Below, piece by piece: positions 1 through 9,318 of a DNA stretch of 64,000 bases (the stretch's first letter is position 1; each line of letters opens with the position of its first letter). The DNA comes from Schizochytrium sp. CCTCC M209059 (lineage: Eukaryota; Sar; Bigyra; Thraustochytrida; Thraustochytriidae). Below the pieces are notes generated by a model. That model was not told the origin of the DNA. It made no database searches and saw nothing but the letters and a program-made list of their open reading frames with translations. The position numbers were made by a program, and so were the translations under genes. The stretch covers positions 285,520 through 349,519 of the forward strand of contig KN805392.1 in NCBI GenBank assembly GCA_000818945.1, given 5' to 3'.

Positions 1-341
1 CCCCCCCCCCCCCCCCTTAACTACAATTTTAGGCGACAAAGAGTGGGAACAATATTCTTAGTCTGTTGTGAATGAACGATGAGCTATCAGCTGGAATCAA
101 TTCTTATTGCGAGTACCTTGCGACGTACACATAGTTGAAAAAAAGAAGTCAAAAGCACAGACTGGCCATGCAGACGACTGTCTGGCAACAATGTGTTGTG
201 AAGGTCACTCAGCGAACACATCACTTTTTTGCAATGAGATTAACGTTTTAAAAATATATGAAATGCTTCTTATCTTTGCTTCGCAGTAAGACTCTTTGAA
301 TTCATCGGAACCTGTGCTTGAGAATTGCATCGTTGAGAGAA
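1..341. other. Window edge: C16 run, then intergenic DNA
   Basis: The window opens with 16 C residues followed by AT-richer sequence. Only a 60-codon ORF lies here (107-289), with no recognisable features. The C run is not telomere-like, because no unit repeats. It may be a genuine homopolymer or an assembly edge. The rest is probably the region downstream of the minus-strand enoyl-CoA hydratase gene. Confidence 0.5.
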
Positions 342-1214
342 TCAGAGCTTCGGGTGCGTCTTGATCTGCACCCACCACGGGTAGAACTCGGGCAGATTGC
401 GGAACGGGTCGGTCGTAAAGTTGGGAGGGCGTTTCTCCAGGAACGACTTGCGGCCCTCTTCGAAATCATCGCTGCCCAGGGCATTATGGATCATGCGCGA
501 CTCAACCAAGTGCGCTTCTTCTGGGCTCATGTTGCCATTGCGCAAGATGGCGAACTTGGAAAGACTCACACCGACGGCGCTAGTGTAGTCTGCAATCTCA
601 CGAGCGAGCTCAGTCGCCTTGGCCATCACTTGGTCCTTGGGCAGAACGTAGTTGAAGAGCCCCGGCGGCGCCTCTTCGGACTTGAAGACACGGCCTGTCA
701 GCACAAGCTCCATGGCCTTGCCCGTGCCCACAAGCTTGCGCAGCGTCCACGACGAGATCGACTCGCACGCAAGGCCGCGGCGAACAAAGACAAAGCCACA
801 TTTAGATCCCTCAGCCATCACACGCATGTCGCAGCAGCACGCAAGGGTCATGCCCACGCCCACGGCAGCGCCGTTCATTGCAGCAATCACGGGCTTGGTG
901 CAGTTGAGAATGGCAAGCGATGCGATACCGCCACCATCGCGAAAGGTTGAGTTGTCGGACTTGCGGCCTTCCGGGATGTCATTCGCCAAGACGGCGGCAG
1001 ACTCCTTGTCGCCCGCGAGCTGCATGCCAGCGCAAAACGCATTGCCTGCAGGGTCGCCGGTCAAGATCACGGCGCGAACGTTCGGGTCCCTGTTCGCCTG
1101 GTCCACGGCCTTGCAGATATCGTCACGCAGCTTCTCCGTCCACGCGTTGCGGATCTCGGGTCGCGAGATGGTCATCGTCATCACCTTGTCCTTCACCTCC
1201 ACCTTGAGGACCAT
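342..1214 (-). CDS. Enoyl-CoA hydratase/isomerase (crotonase) family protein
   Basis: This 290-residue protein belongs to the crotonase superfamily, which hydrates or isomerises enoyl-CoA thioesters in fatty-acid or amino-acid catabolism. The CoA and oxyanion-hole motif GNAFCAGMQL sits around residue 65, and NGAAVGVGMTL forms the second oxyanion segment. A segment RRGLACESISSW occupies the place of the usual catalytic-Glu loop. I start at the Met before VLKVEVKDKV (1212-1214) because the family domain begins there. The frame stays open to 1418, but that extension is Lys/Arg-rich and unlike the family, so it is probably 5' UTR. The protein ends in PKL, a minor variant of the peroxisomal PTS1 signal, which would suit beta-oxidation. 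Hydratase cannot be told from delta3-delta2 isomerase by eye. Confidence 0.9.
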   Translation of the reverse strand: MVLKVEVKDKVMTMTISRPEIRNAWTEKLRDDICKAVDQANRDPNVRAVILTGDPAGNAFCAGMQLAGDKESAAVLANDIPEGRKSDNSTFRDGGGIASLAILNCTKPVIAAMNGAAVGVGMTLACCCDMRVMAEGSKCGFVFVRRGLACESISSWTLRKLVGTGKAMELVLTGRVFKSEEAPPGLFNYVLPKDQVMAKATELAREIADYTSAVGVSLSKFAILRNGNMSPEEAHLVESRMIHNALGSDDFEEGRKSFLEKRPPNFTTDPFRNLPEFYPWWVQIKTHPKL

Positions 1215-2575
1215 CTTGCCGGACCTATGCTGCTTTCGAAACGATCTCCTTGCGCCGCTATGCTTGCCTCTCGCCCGCACTGCGCTGCGCTGCGCTGTTC
1301 TGCACAAGTGCTCTTGCCGCTCAAATGCGATCTGCTGCTTCGTCTTCTTCTTTGCCATGGGGGACCGGACCGGTATAAGTCCGTCCCACGAAATTGGGGT
1401 TGCGCAGGCAAAGGTCACGGGTGAGATGAGCTCGGATGAGCTCGTAAAGAGACCGTCGGCATGAGCTTTTCAAGGGCTGGAATAGATAGAGAGAGAAGAC
1501 TTTGGGGATTTGATGGCAGTCCCTTTCAGCGAGCTCTTTCGGGGGGCAGTTTCTATCGGCGAGCTCTTTTGGGGCAATCACCTTTATTCCTATCTAGTCT
1601 ACCCTCGAGAACTAAGACATATGACTTGGGCTTGGAAAGGGCGCCAGTTCTTTTAGACGGCACGACCCGTTGCTCGACGAAGCACAACCAGGTGCTTGAC
1701 GAAGCAAGATATACCTAAAGACCACGTAGACGTGTGCAATTAGCCTGCTAGATTCAAGGCTTGATCAAGGCATGGTTGCTGCATATATCGTTCTTTACGA
1801 TACGACAAGTAAGGCCATCGTTGTCTTGTAAACAGCGCAGCACTCAATGCAAGAGGAGTACAACAGCCCATGGCCCAAATGTGGGTATCTACTCTCGCTT
1901 CACGAACAAATTACCTTGGGTTTCAAGTGGAAGAGAGTTCTCCCTCAAGGTAGTATGCATCCTGGATGTTGATCTGAATGTACCCTTTCGTTAGCATGAC
2001 GCCTGTTCCTTGATGTGGAGCAGCATCGCTGATGACCCGCGTGCAGGTGGGCCCTTTGATTTTCGGCTTTCTTCTGACTTCGACGCGTGCAAATGGTCGG
2101 CGATGAATCTGGCATTATTCACTGTATCGAAGAAGCAAGAGCGATATTTTGACCTTGCAAACGTACTACGTAGCGCAAGCGATGTAAGCACACACCAAAT
2201 CCTTCTGCACAATAGTCTTTATTCTTCTTCTCCCTATTGTTGCCAAGACCGCATGTGATGGCTAGCCAGCCAGCGAGGTAACCAGCAAGACAGCCAACCC
2301 ACTGGTTTTGGCATATGGCCAACAGGTTGTCGAGGACTACAAAGGACTGCGTGAAAGAAAGTCCAAAACATCGAACCGACAGAGGTTCTCATCTCTTGGT
2401 TAAGGGCGCGAGCAAACAAGCTCAACGCGCGCGCGGGGAGCGGCGCGCGCGGCGAGTGGCGCGAGCAAACAAGCTCAACGGGCGCGCGGGGAGCGGCTCG
2501 CCCCGCTGATAGGATTACGGCAAAGCTGCGAGCAGAGTAGAGGGTGACGAAGGCAGCCAACAAAAAAACAGCGGC
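1215..2575. other. Intergenic region between divergent genes
   Basis: This 1.36 kb spacer lies between the minus-strand crotonase gene and the plus-strand hexosaminidase gene. The ORFs in it are short (under 90 codons, apart from antisense continuations) and lack recognisable domains. The part nearest the hexosaminidase start carries a 53-bp-period direct repeat, listed separately. Confidence 0.6.
2405..2500. repeat. Two-copy direct repeat, 53 bp period, upstream of GH20 gene
   Basis: The segment beginning GGCGCGAGCAAACAAGCTCA at 2405 recurs at 2458. About 40 bases match almost perfectly, including CGCGCGGGGAGCGG. The second copy ends about 75 bp before the hexosaminidase ATG, so it is in promoter or 5' UTR position. 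Whether it binds a regulator is unknown. Confidence 0.75.
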
Positions 2576-4249
2576 ATGGCCTTGCGCACGCAGCAACCTC
2601 GCACACTGGCGCTGACGCTGGTACTTGCGCTAGTCCTCGCCCTTTTACGAGGGGTCGCAGTGTCGGGCGCAAATGCGCAAGCGCGAAGACGAGACCCAGA
2701 TCGGCCCCTCGAAACCAACGTCAGTTGGGAGGCTCTGCCCGAAAACTTGCCATTTCCTCTGCCAGCGCATGTCATGCACGGCACCAAACGCGTAAGGCTT
2801 AATGCTGCCACGTTCGCATGGGACGTGGAAAAGTGTGGCAAAAAAAAGGGCGGAGAGTGCGCACTGCTGAAAGATGCCATCGGTCGTATCGCAAATCTAA
2901 TTTTTTCACCATCGCACAAGATCGCGCCAAGCCTCTGCAGCGAAGTAGCGTGTCTTGGCGCCATCAAGATTACAGTTCAAGATGCAAGCTCAACTCAGTC
3001 TCTTGGTGTCGACGAGAGCTACTCGCTTCAGGTGACGGATCAGGCCATCCAACTTGAAGCAGCAACCATGTTTGGTGCACTGCATGGGCTCGAGACATTC
3101 AGTCAGCTCGTCCACTATAATGCTGAGACAGCAGTCTACGAGATCGCTAATGCCGACTGGGATATTCGTGATGCGCCTCGGTTCCCGCACCGCGAGCTAC
3201 TCGTAGACTCGAGCCGGCACTACATTCCAATTCCAACGCTGCGCAAGATTTTGGACGGCATGGCCCATACCAAGATCAATGTCCTACATTGGCATCTTAC
3301 GGACGACCAATCTTTTCCTTGGTGTAGCGAGAGCGTGCCTGAACTCTGCCAGGGCGCCTACAATGGCCAAGACAAGTATACTTCGGGAGATGTGCGGTCG
3401 ATTGTTGCCTATGCGCACGCCAGAGGTATCCGCGTCATGCCAGAGCTCGATATCCCTGGGCACTCCAAGTCATGGTGCGTAGGTCGTCCGGATATCTGCA
3501 CTGCACGCAAAGAGATTATCACGCTTGCGGGGGGCGGTGCGCAAACGGTGATTTCCAAGCTCATGGCCGAGATTCATGACATCTTCCCAGACACATTGAT
3601 GCATCTTGGCGGAGATGAGGTAAACTGGAAGGGAACCTGGGAAGTCGACCCGGCTACGATCAAGTACGCGCAAGATCATCACCTCTCAGCCAAAGGACTG
3701 TATCTCGAATTTGTAAAGACAGCGCATGCTGAGGCCTCGGATACCTTGGGCGTGACGCCAGTCAGCTGGGAAGAGGTCTTTGTAAACTTTGGCCAATCGT
3801 GGCCCAAGACAAGCATATTTCACTACTGGCTTCGCAGCGACCAGGTCTCCAAGGCCATTGCGCAAGGTTTCAATGTCCTGCATTCGCCCGTCAATTCGTG
3901 GTACTTTGACGGCCATGGCTCATATAAAACAACACGATTCACTGATCCCTGTGGCAAAGGCACGAGGGACTGTTCTCTGGTACTGGGCGGCGGCGGGGCA
4001 GTATGGGCTGAGAAGCTCGACGTCTCTGTGTTGTTACAGACGATTTGGCCGCGGCTTGCGGGCGTCTCTGAGCACCTATGGTCTCCCAAGGAGGCGACGC
4101 AAGCCGTGATTGGGCGCGCGCGCCAATTCCGCTGCCACATGATCCGCCGTGGTTTTCCCGTCGCGCCTATTCCTGACAACTCGGAAATCCGGGGCAAGCC
4201 TATGCTCCGCCCTGATGTTCCGCGAGCAGGCTCGTGCTCACTACAATGA
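2576..4249 (+). CDS. Secreted beta-N-acetylhexosaminidase, glycoside hydrolase family 20
   Basis: This 557-residue enzyme removes terminal N-acetylhexosamine from glycans or chitin oligomers. The N-terminus is a clear signal peptide: a hydrophobic Leu/Val/Ala stretch at about residues 12-30 ending near SGANA. An N-terminal GH20b-like alpha/beta domain is followed by the TIM barrel with LHWHLTDDQSFP (about residue 237) and DIPGHS. The catalytic Asp-Glu pair lies in HLGGDEVNW at D347/E348. The length matches animal and plant lysosomal or secreted HEX enzymes. An ATG in AAAACAGCGGCATGG opens the frame. There is no C-terminal anchor, so it is likely lysosomal or extracellular. A feeding or wall-remodelling role is inferred. 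Confidence 0.96.
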   Translation: MALRTQQPRTLALTLVLALVLALLRGVAVSGANAQARRRDPDRPLETNVSWEALPENLPFPLPAHVMHGTKRVRLNAATFAWDVEKCGKKKGGECALLKDAIGRIANLIFSPSHKIAPSLCSEVACLGAIKITVQDASSTQSLGVDESYSLQVTDQAIQLEAATMFGALHGLETFSQLVHYNAETAVYEIANADWDIRDAPRFPHRELLVDSSRHYIPIPTLRKILDGMAHTKINVLHWHLTDDQSFPWCSESVPELCQGAYNGQDKYTSGDVRSIVAYAHARGIRVMPELDIPGHSKSWCVGRPDICTARKEIITLAGGGAQTVISKLMAEIHDIFPDTLMHLGGDEVNWKGTWEVDPATIKYAQDHHLSAKGLYLEFVKTAHAEASDTLGVTPVSWEEVFVNFGQSWPKTSIFHYWLRSDQVSKAIAQGFNVLHSPVNSWYFDGHGSYKTTRFTDPCGKGTRDCSLVLGGGGAVWAEKLDVSVLLQTIWPRLAGVSEHLWSPKEATQAVIGRARQFRCHMIRRGFPVAPIPDNSEIRGKPMLRPDVPRAGSCSLQ

Positions 4250-5051
4250 GCGGCCGACCCCGTGCGCGACTTCTTGGTCACTTTGCACATCACCAACCAA
4301 CCAACCAACCTATCGAGATATGAAACACAACAAGCGGGTGTGTTATCGTCTGAGTCTCGTGGGGGCAGCCAACGAAGGCAGACCTTCCTGCCGTCAACTA
4401 ACTTGAACGCTAGCCAGCGCCGCGCGGGCCAGACACGTGGGCCGACGACGGACAAAGCTTGTCGACCGACGGGTGATCGGAGGTCGAAGGTATAATGAGC
4501 ATAGAAACGTATACAACGATCGACCTCGCTCTCTCAGACCCCCTTGCAGACTGATGACGACCACGTCGCCCTTCGACGAGTCGATCAATCCGTGTCGATC
4601 AATCGATCAATCGATCGACTCACTGCCGCCGCAGCGCGCGCGTGCATCTCACACTTCTTGCTAGCTAGCTAGCTAGGCCTAGGTCATCTTAGCTCTCCCT
4701 ACCGCCGTGACTTCCTCGTCATCCATTCCACTGTGCGCGCCACGACGTGCTTGCTTCGCTCGCTGGCTGGCTTGCTTCGCTCGCTGGCTTGCTTGCTCGC
4801 TCGCTTCGCTCGCTAGCTCCTGCCGCTAGCTCTTCATGCGCTGTCGGAATTCAGCAGCGGCAGCGGCGCGCGGCGCGACATGGGCGCGGCGTGCAGTGCA
4901 GCTCGGCCGCCTGCCTCCCTCTTGATCTCCTCCACCTTGACCTCCGCCTCCTCCGTGTCGAGTCCTCTTGTTTCGGTTGGGCGCGCCGCCGTGTGCACTG
5001 CCCGCCTAGGAGCGCGCGCACGGTCGCGGCCAAGGGAGGCGGCCTCTGCAG
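4250..5051. other. Intergenic, CTCGCTGG/CTTGCT-type simple sequence
   Basis: This stretch separates the hexosaminidase from the protease gene. It contains GATCAATC repeats near 4590-4620, CTAGCTAG near 4663-4675 and degenerate CTCGCTGGCTTG repeats at about 4748-4820. Short ORFs at 4747 and 4880 are low-complexity translations. A 5' exon of the downstream protease with its signal peptide could hide here, but I could not define one. Confidence 0.5.
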
Positions 5052-5075
5052 TCCCGGAATAGCGCGCGGCCTGGC

Positions 5076-6188
5076 ATGGGCTGGCGCTCGCTGGAGCCCG
5101 TCGCGGAGGCGCCCGCCGGCGCGGATGCCGGTGCTGGCGCAGATGCCGGTGCTCGCGCGAGGGCGGCGACGACGACGGCGGCGGCCGGGTCCACGGCGAG
5201 GGTCGTGAACGGCGTCGCGTCGGAGACGGCCGACTACCCGTTCCTGGCGTCGCTCGTCGTGACGTCGAGCTCGCAGTCGTCGGCGTGCGGGGGCACCTAC
5301 ATTGGACGCGACGGCGGCGACGTGATGGTGCTCACCGCCGCGCATTGCTTGGCGGGCAGCCCGAGCAGCATTGAGGCCTACTTTTTGCGGGAAACCATGT
5401 TCCAGTCCAGCGCCGGCGAGATCGGCCCTCTGAACTCGAGCCAGTACTACATACACGACGGCTTCGTAGATGATACGGACAATAACGGAGGCCTCCATAA
5501 CGATGTCGGTCTCGTGCGCTTTCCTCTCGACGCCGGGACAGAGCTTTCGTTTGACCCGGTGCTTTTGCCCACGGCGAACTCCTCGATCGGCTACGGCGTC
5601 ACCGCAACGATGGCGGGCTGGGGCGTATTGAGTCCTGAATCCACGACGGAGGAGTCTCGATCTCTTTACACAGCGGACACGTCGACCATGTGCCTCGCCC
5701 AGTGCTCGCACGAGTTCTTTCGCACGTCGGTGGACCTTCGCGAGGACTGGCACATTTGCGCGGGCGCGGACGGGGTCAGCATTTGCTATGGTGATTCGGG
5801 CGGCCCGTTGCTACTGTACGTCGAGTCGGGAGCCGACGAGAGCGACACGTCTGCAGCTGCGACCTCGGGAAGCTACGTCCAGATCGGGATCACGTCCTTT
5901 TCTGCCGACTGCGACACCTCGCTCCCGGACGTTTTCACGCGCGTTTCCACGTACGAGTCTCTGCTCCGGTCCCAGGTACCATCCTTGCAGTCGATTCAGG
6001 TATCCGCGAGCAGCGAGGGGCATTGCGATCTCACCTTCAAGCTGGCTGTCTCCGCTGTGGTCCTGTCCCTTTGCGTCATCGTGGTCGCCGTCGTGATCTA
6101 TGTGCGACGGGCCCGCCGCATGCGTCAAAATTCCGGAGACCAGACCAAGGCGCTCGTCGCTACGCCTGTCGCAGATACCTCTGTCTGA
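5076..6188 (+). CDS. Trypsin-like (S1A) serine protease with C-terminal membrane anchor
   Basis: This 370-residue S1A endopeptidase has the triad His90 (LTAAHC), Asp143 (NDVGLVRF) and Ser241 (CYGDSGGPLL). The activation-like junction ARVVNG at about residues 42-47 gives a normal mature N-terminus. The residue six before the catalytic Ser is Ser, not Asp, so chymotrypsin-like rather than trypsin-like specificity is expected. A hydrophobic helix at about 325-345 (LAVSAVVLSLCVIVVAVVIY) followed by RRARR predicts a type I membrane protein with the protease outside. The first in-frame ATG lacks a signal peptide. An upstream exon is likely, and an AG acceptor with open phase-0 sequence exists at 5050-5051. 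The N-terminus is therefore uncertain. Confidence 0.92.
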   Translation: MGWRSLEPVAEAPAGADAGAGADAGARARAATTTAAAGSTARVVNGVASETADYPFLASLVVTSSSQSSACGGTYIGRDGGDVMVLTAAHCLAGSPSSIEAYFLRETMFQSSAGEIGPLNSSQYYIHDGFVDDTDNNGGLHNDVGLVRFPLDAGTELSFDPVLLPTANSSIGYGVTATMAGWGVLSPESTTEESRSLYTADTSTMCLAQCSHEFFRTSVDLREDWHICAGADGVSICYGDSGGPLLLYVESGADESDTSAAATSGSYVQIGITSFSADCDTSLPDVFTRVSTYESLLRSQVPSLQSIQVSASSEGHCDLTFKLAVSAVVLSLCVIVVAVVIYVRRARRMRQNSGDQTKALVATPVADTSV

Positions 6189-7161
6189 CAGCCGGCTGCG
6201 AAAAGCACATCGAGCTCGCTGTCGCGTGTCTGTCCTCCATCCCCAGCTGCGGCTTCGCCGATGAGCCCATAGTACACACCGGGTGTCCCCGCTTTTCTCC
6301 CGGGGACCCCCTCGCTTCTCCTCGTCGCGAATGATACCCTCCTCCTTGGGCCCCTGGCCCTTGCAGCGCGAGGCAAAGCGCAGCGCGCCTTTGGCTGGCT
6401 GGCTGGCTGGCTGGCTTCCTGCCCGCCCGCCCGCCCGCCCGCCCGCCTGCCCAGGCCGGCCCCGCCCCGCGGCGCGCTTCGCCTCGCTCGTTCGCGAGGC
6501 TCACGCGAGAACGCGCACGAAAGAAAAAGAGAGAAAGAAAGGCCCAGAAAGAAAGACGGAAAGAAAGAAGGAAAGAAAGAAAGCGTCCCACTCCGATGGA
6601 CGCCTCGCACGAGCAGCAGAACAGGCGCTGCAGAACAAGCGTCTGCAGAGCTTCGAGGCGGAGCCGCGCCCCGTGCGCGGGCGGGCGGGCGAGCGAGCGC
6701 TCTGCGCAGCGTCGGCGGCGGCGGCCTGCGTGTATGTACGTACGCATATATATATACGCACACACACGCACGTGTCCGGGACGATGATGGGAGACATGGC
6801 GCGCGAGGTTTGCCGAGACGGCGCGCGACAACGCGCGGGCGGGCAGCGCCTCGCGGCATTCGTGCGCCTTTTCTGAGGCGCGGGCGCGCGCGCACGCTCC
6901 ACGCACGCACGCGGAGGCGCCGGAGAGGGCGAGATTCCGGGCGCTGCGCTTCGGGAGGAGCTGCCAGGCTGAGAGTCGCGGGCACGGTTCCAATTGCGGC
7001 CGTGGGCCTCACTCACTCGGCCTGCTTTGCGGCTGCGAGACGCTGGGCGCAACGCCAGGGCAGCCCAGATGCGCGTCGCGGGAGCAGCAAACCGGAATCG
7101 CAATTGAGAAGTCGAGAAGAAACCGAGCAGCAGCGAGCAAGGAGAAGAGGAAAGAGACATC
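6189..7161. other. Intergenic microsatellite-rich region
   Basis: This 970 bp spacer holds GGCT repeats (6393-6416), CCCG repeats (about 6420-6448), a purine-rich GAAA tract (about 6519-6590) and TACG/TATA/CA repeats (about 6744-6772). Long ORFs here on both strands (for example 6125-7012 minus) translate to Arg/Ser/Leu-rich low-complexity protein, so I do not call them genes. The last part is presumably the promoter and 5' UTR of the gene at 7162. Confidence 0.6.
6393..6590. repeat. Compound GGCT / CCCG / GAAA microsatellites
   Basis: Consecutive tetranucleotide tracts are seen: about six GGCT units, about seven CCCG units and a degenerate GAAA/GGAAA purine tract. They have no coding role. 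Confidence 0.85.
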
Positions 7162-7776
7162 ATGGGCTACGCCGAGGAGAACGCGCAGCTTGGCGCCAAG
7201 GCGGACGAGATGGCCGCGCAGAAGGACATCGTGGCGTCGCAGACGGGCCACATGAAGAACAGCAAGGCCGGCGCCGCACAGCTGGCCGAGGACCAGCTGG
7301 CCGGCACCACGGACTTCGTGGAGACGCAGGCGCTCGAGAACGAGGGCAGCAAGCGCGAGGAGGGGTCCCTTGCGCAGAGTGCCGCCGACCGCAACGCGCC
7401 CGTGGGCGACAAGAAGAAGATCCTCGAGACCCTCCCCGCTGACGACACGGCGCGCGCCTTCCCCGACACCGTCAAGCCGGAGAATGTGCAGGAGAAGGAT
7501 ACCTTCAAGGGCGAGCCCCAGGCTTTCGACTCGCAGATCAAGGAGCTCGAGGAGGCTCAGCAGGAGAAGGAGCGCAAGCGCGCAGTCGCTGGCGACAAGG
7601 CCACGCTCATGCAGGGCGTCGAGCCCTCGGTGCCCTCGGGCGCCCCCGACAGCGACAAGGTCGATGCCGCCAAGAAGGCCATGACCGACGGCGCCGACGG
7701 AAAGGATGGCAACTACCTCAACGATCCTCTTGACAAGGAGCACGCCGCCAAGGAGGCCGCCGCTACTCTCCAGTAA
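7162..7776 (+). CDS. Small highly hydrophilic protein of unknown function (LEA/hydrophilin-like composition)
   Basis: This 204-residue protein is rich in Ala, Asp, Glu, Lys and Gln. I saw no Cys or Trp, no signal peptide and no membrane segment. It reads like an intrinsically disordered or amphipathic-helix protein, with segments such as IKELEEAQQEKERKR. Codons end almost always in C or G, which suggests high expression. The composition resembles LEA or hydrophilin stress proteins, but I see no defined LEA repeat and assign no function. The ATG follows AGAGACATC, and the reading frame is not matched by a better one on either strand. Confidence 0.8.
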   Translation: MGYAEENAQLGAKADEMAAQKDIVASQTGHMKNSKAGAAQLAEDQLAGTTDFVETQALENEGSKREEGSLAQSAADRNAPVGDKKKILETLPADDTARAFPDTVKPENVQEKDTFKGEPQAFDSQIKELEEAQQEKERKRAVAGDKATLMQGVEPSVPSGAPDSDKVDAAKKAMTDGADGKDGNYLNDPLDKEHAAKEAAATLQ

Positions 7777-8226
7777 AAGAGAATAGCTGAAGCTTAGTAG
7801 TAAACTATTTTATCGACCCGATGTGAGTCGGGCCCTTGAACGAACGAATGACCCAAGTGCTTGCTTGCTTGCTTGATTGATGTGTGAAGCGAATAATCTT
7901 GACGTCGAGAACGAACTTTGCGGGCGAAATGACCAAGGCGACCTGCGGTTTGCCTTGGTCTTCATTCACAATCCATGGCTTCAAACTATGCTTGAAGGCT
8001 CCCAGCTGTCAACTCAGACCATACATGAATGAAACTGATGCCTGGTCGCATGCAAAAATGAAAGTTGTCGTTTGTCTACGTTCGCTCGTCGGCTCAAGCC
8101 TTGCTCCATGCTCGGACCCAATATTGTCCACAATCGTATTACACTAACAACATAGTAACATCAGCTCCAAATTGCCAGTAACTCGGTGCTGTCGTTGCAG
8201 CCCACCCCTCAACCATTCATGGAAAG
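7777..8226. other. Intergenic, nothing recognised
   Basis: This 450 bp spacer between two plus-strand genes is AT-richer than the coding DNA. It probably holds the 3' UTR of the hydrophilic protein gene and the promoter of the RRM gene. A short CTTG repeat lies near 7859-7875. Confidence 0.5.
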
Positions 8227-9261
8227 GTGATGGGAAAAAAACGAGCGCAACGCAACGCATCGCAGCGCAACGCATTGTCGGTCGGTTCCGTGGCTCAAAT
8301 TTGCAACAGGAGAGGAGACTCGGGCGCGCACGAGCGCAGAGACGCGAGCGCGATGGAGGGCAGACAGCCGGAGGGCGGTGAGCGCCAGCCGCAGCAGCTG
8401 TGCGCCGCCCGGCATGAGGTCGTGGACTTTTGGACCCCTGATCTTACGCATACGGTCGTTGTGAGCCCGTTGCCGGGCGCCCGATCGAGGCCCAAGCCTA
8501 CGGTCAAGGTCGAAAAGGGTCCAGACGTCGACGACGACGACGACGACGACGACAAGGACGCGGAAGATGGAGAGGAGGAGGAGGAGGAGGACACGAACAG
8601 GCGGCTCGAGGAAGACGACGTGCAGTCGTGGCTTATGAACTACTTTTCATCGTTTGGACTGGTGTACAGTGTCAGGGTGGTCCACGAGAACGTGGCGCTC
8701 GTGCGGTTTTACTTTGCGTCAGATGCGGAGGCGGCGCGCAAATTCCAGACCCACCATCGCGGACAACGAGAGTTCTCTGTGCGCGAATCTCGGCCAGAAG
8801 ACCGTGCGAACCCGCGCGTGCCCATGCCAGTCGGCAAGTGTTGCGTGGTGCTGGAAAAGATGATTGGACGCTACAAACTCACGGCAGAGCCACGACCCGT
8901 GGCCTTCTTGCGTCTTGATGATGATGGCCGCGTTGTGTTGAGAACGCGAGCAATCCTCGAGCTGCCAATGCATGGACTACGCGTCGTCGGCACTGGGTTT
9001 TCCATCTACGAGGATGGCGAGGAAAACGTCCTCGGGGCAGAGCCTGCCGTCGTGACACTCGACGAGACGCAACGCGAGGCCCTCCGCAAGGATCTCGAGG
9101 CGGCACGGGTCCCGCCGCGACATTTTCGCCACCTTGGCGAGGCCATGCACAATACCTTTAACGTAGCCCGTGTCGCCTGCTTTTTGCAGATTCGTCTCAT
9201 TACGCGTGCACTTCCGCAGAATCGGATTCGCGAGCTCGTGGCAGTCTATCGCGAGGCGTGA
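8227..9261 (+). CDS. RRM-domain protein resembling RDM1 (RAD52 motif-containing protein 1)
   Basis: This protein has up to 344 residues. After a disordered N-terminus and an Asp/Glu tract (about residues 101-122, encoded partly by a GAC microsatellite) comes an RRM-like fold with SSFGLVYSVRVVHENVALVRFYF. The segment FGLVYSVRV closely matches the RRM of vertebrate RDM1. The downstream block GKCCVVLEKMIGRYKL, with a following DGRVVLRT strand, sits where RDM1 carries its RAD52-related motif. RDM1 binds nucleic acid and is linked to DNA repair; that role here is inferred. Start candidates are 8227 and 8353 (Met43, MEGRQ); the conserved part does not decide. The stop lies only 57 bp from the convergent kdsA stop. 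Confidence 0.65.
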   Translation: MMGKKRAQRNASQRNALSVGSVAQICNRRGDSGAHERRDASAMEGRQPEGGERQPQQLCAARHEVVDFWTPDLTHTVVVSPLPGARSRPKPTVKVEKGPDVDDDDDDDDKDAEDGEEEEEEDTNRRLEEDDVQSWLMNYFSSFGLVYSVRVVHENVALVRFYFASDAEAARKFQTHHRGQREFSVRESRPEDRANPRVPMPVGKCCVVLEKMIGRYKLTAEPRPVAFLRLDDDGRVVLRTRAILELPMHGLRVVGTGFSIYEDGEENVLGAEPAVVTLDETQREALRKDLEAARVPPRHFRHLGEAMHNTFNVARVACFLQIRLITRALPQNRIRELVAVYREA

Positions 9262-9318
9262 GAGGGTGCATGTCTTGAAGAGTCTTTTCACTCTACTAAA
9301 AGAACAAAAGAGAAAAGC

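Noticed and set aside
1..16. Poly-C as telomere or origin
   Set aside because: It is a plain homopolymer with no repeat unit, more likely a sequence edge.
4851..5753. 300-codon minus-strand ORF
   Set aside because: It is antisense to the S1A protease catalytic domain and Arg/Ala-rich.
6125..7012. 295- and 277-codon overlapping minus-strand ORFs
   Set aside because: They cross GGCT, CCCG and GAAA microsatellites in two frames at once, so the open frames reflect composition.
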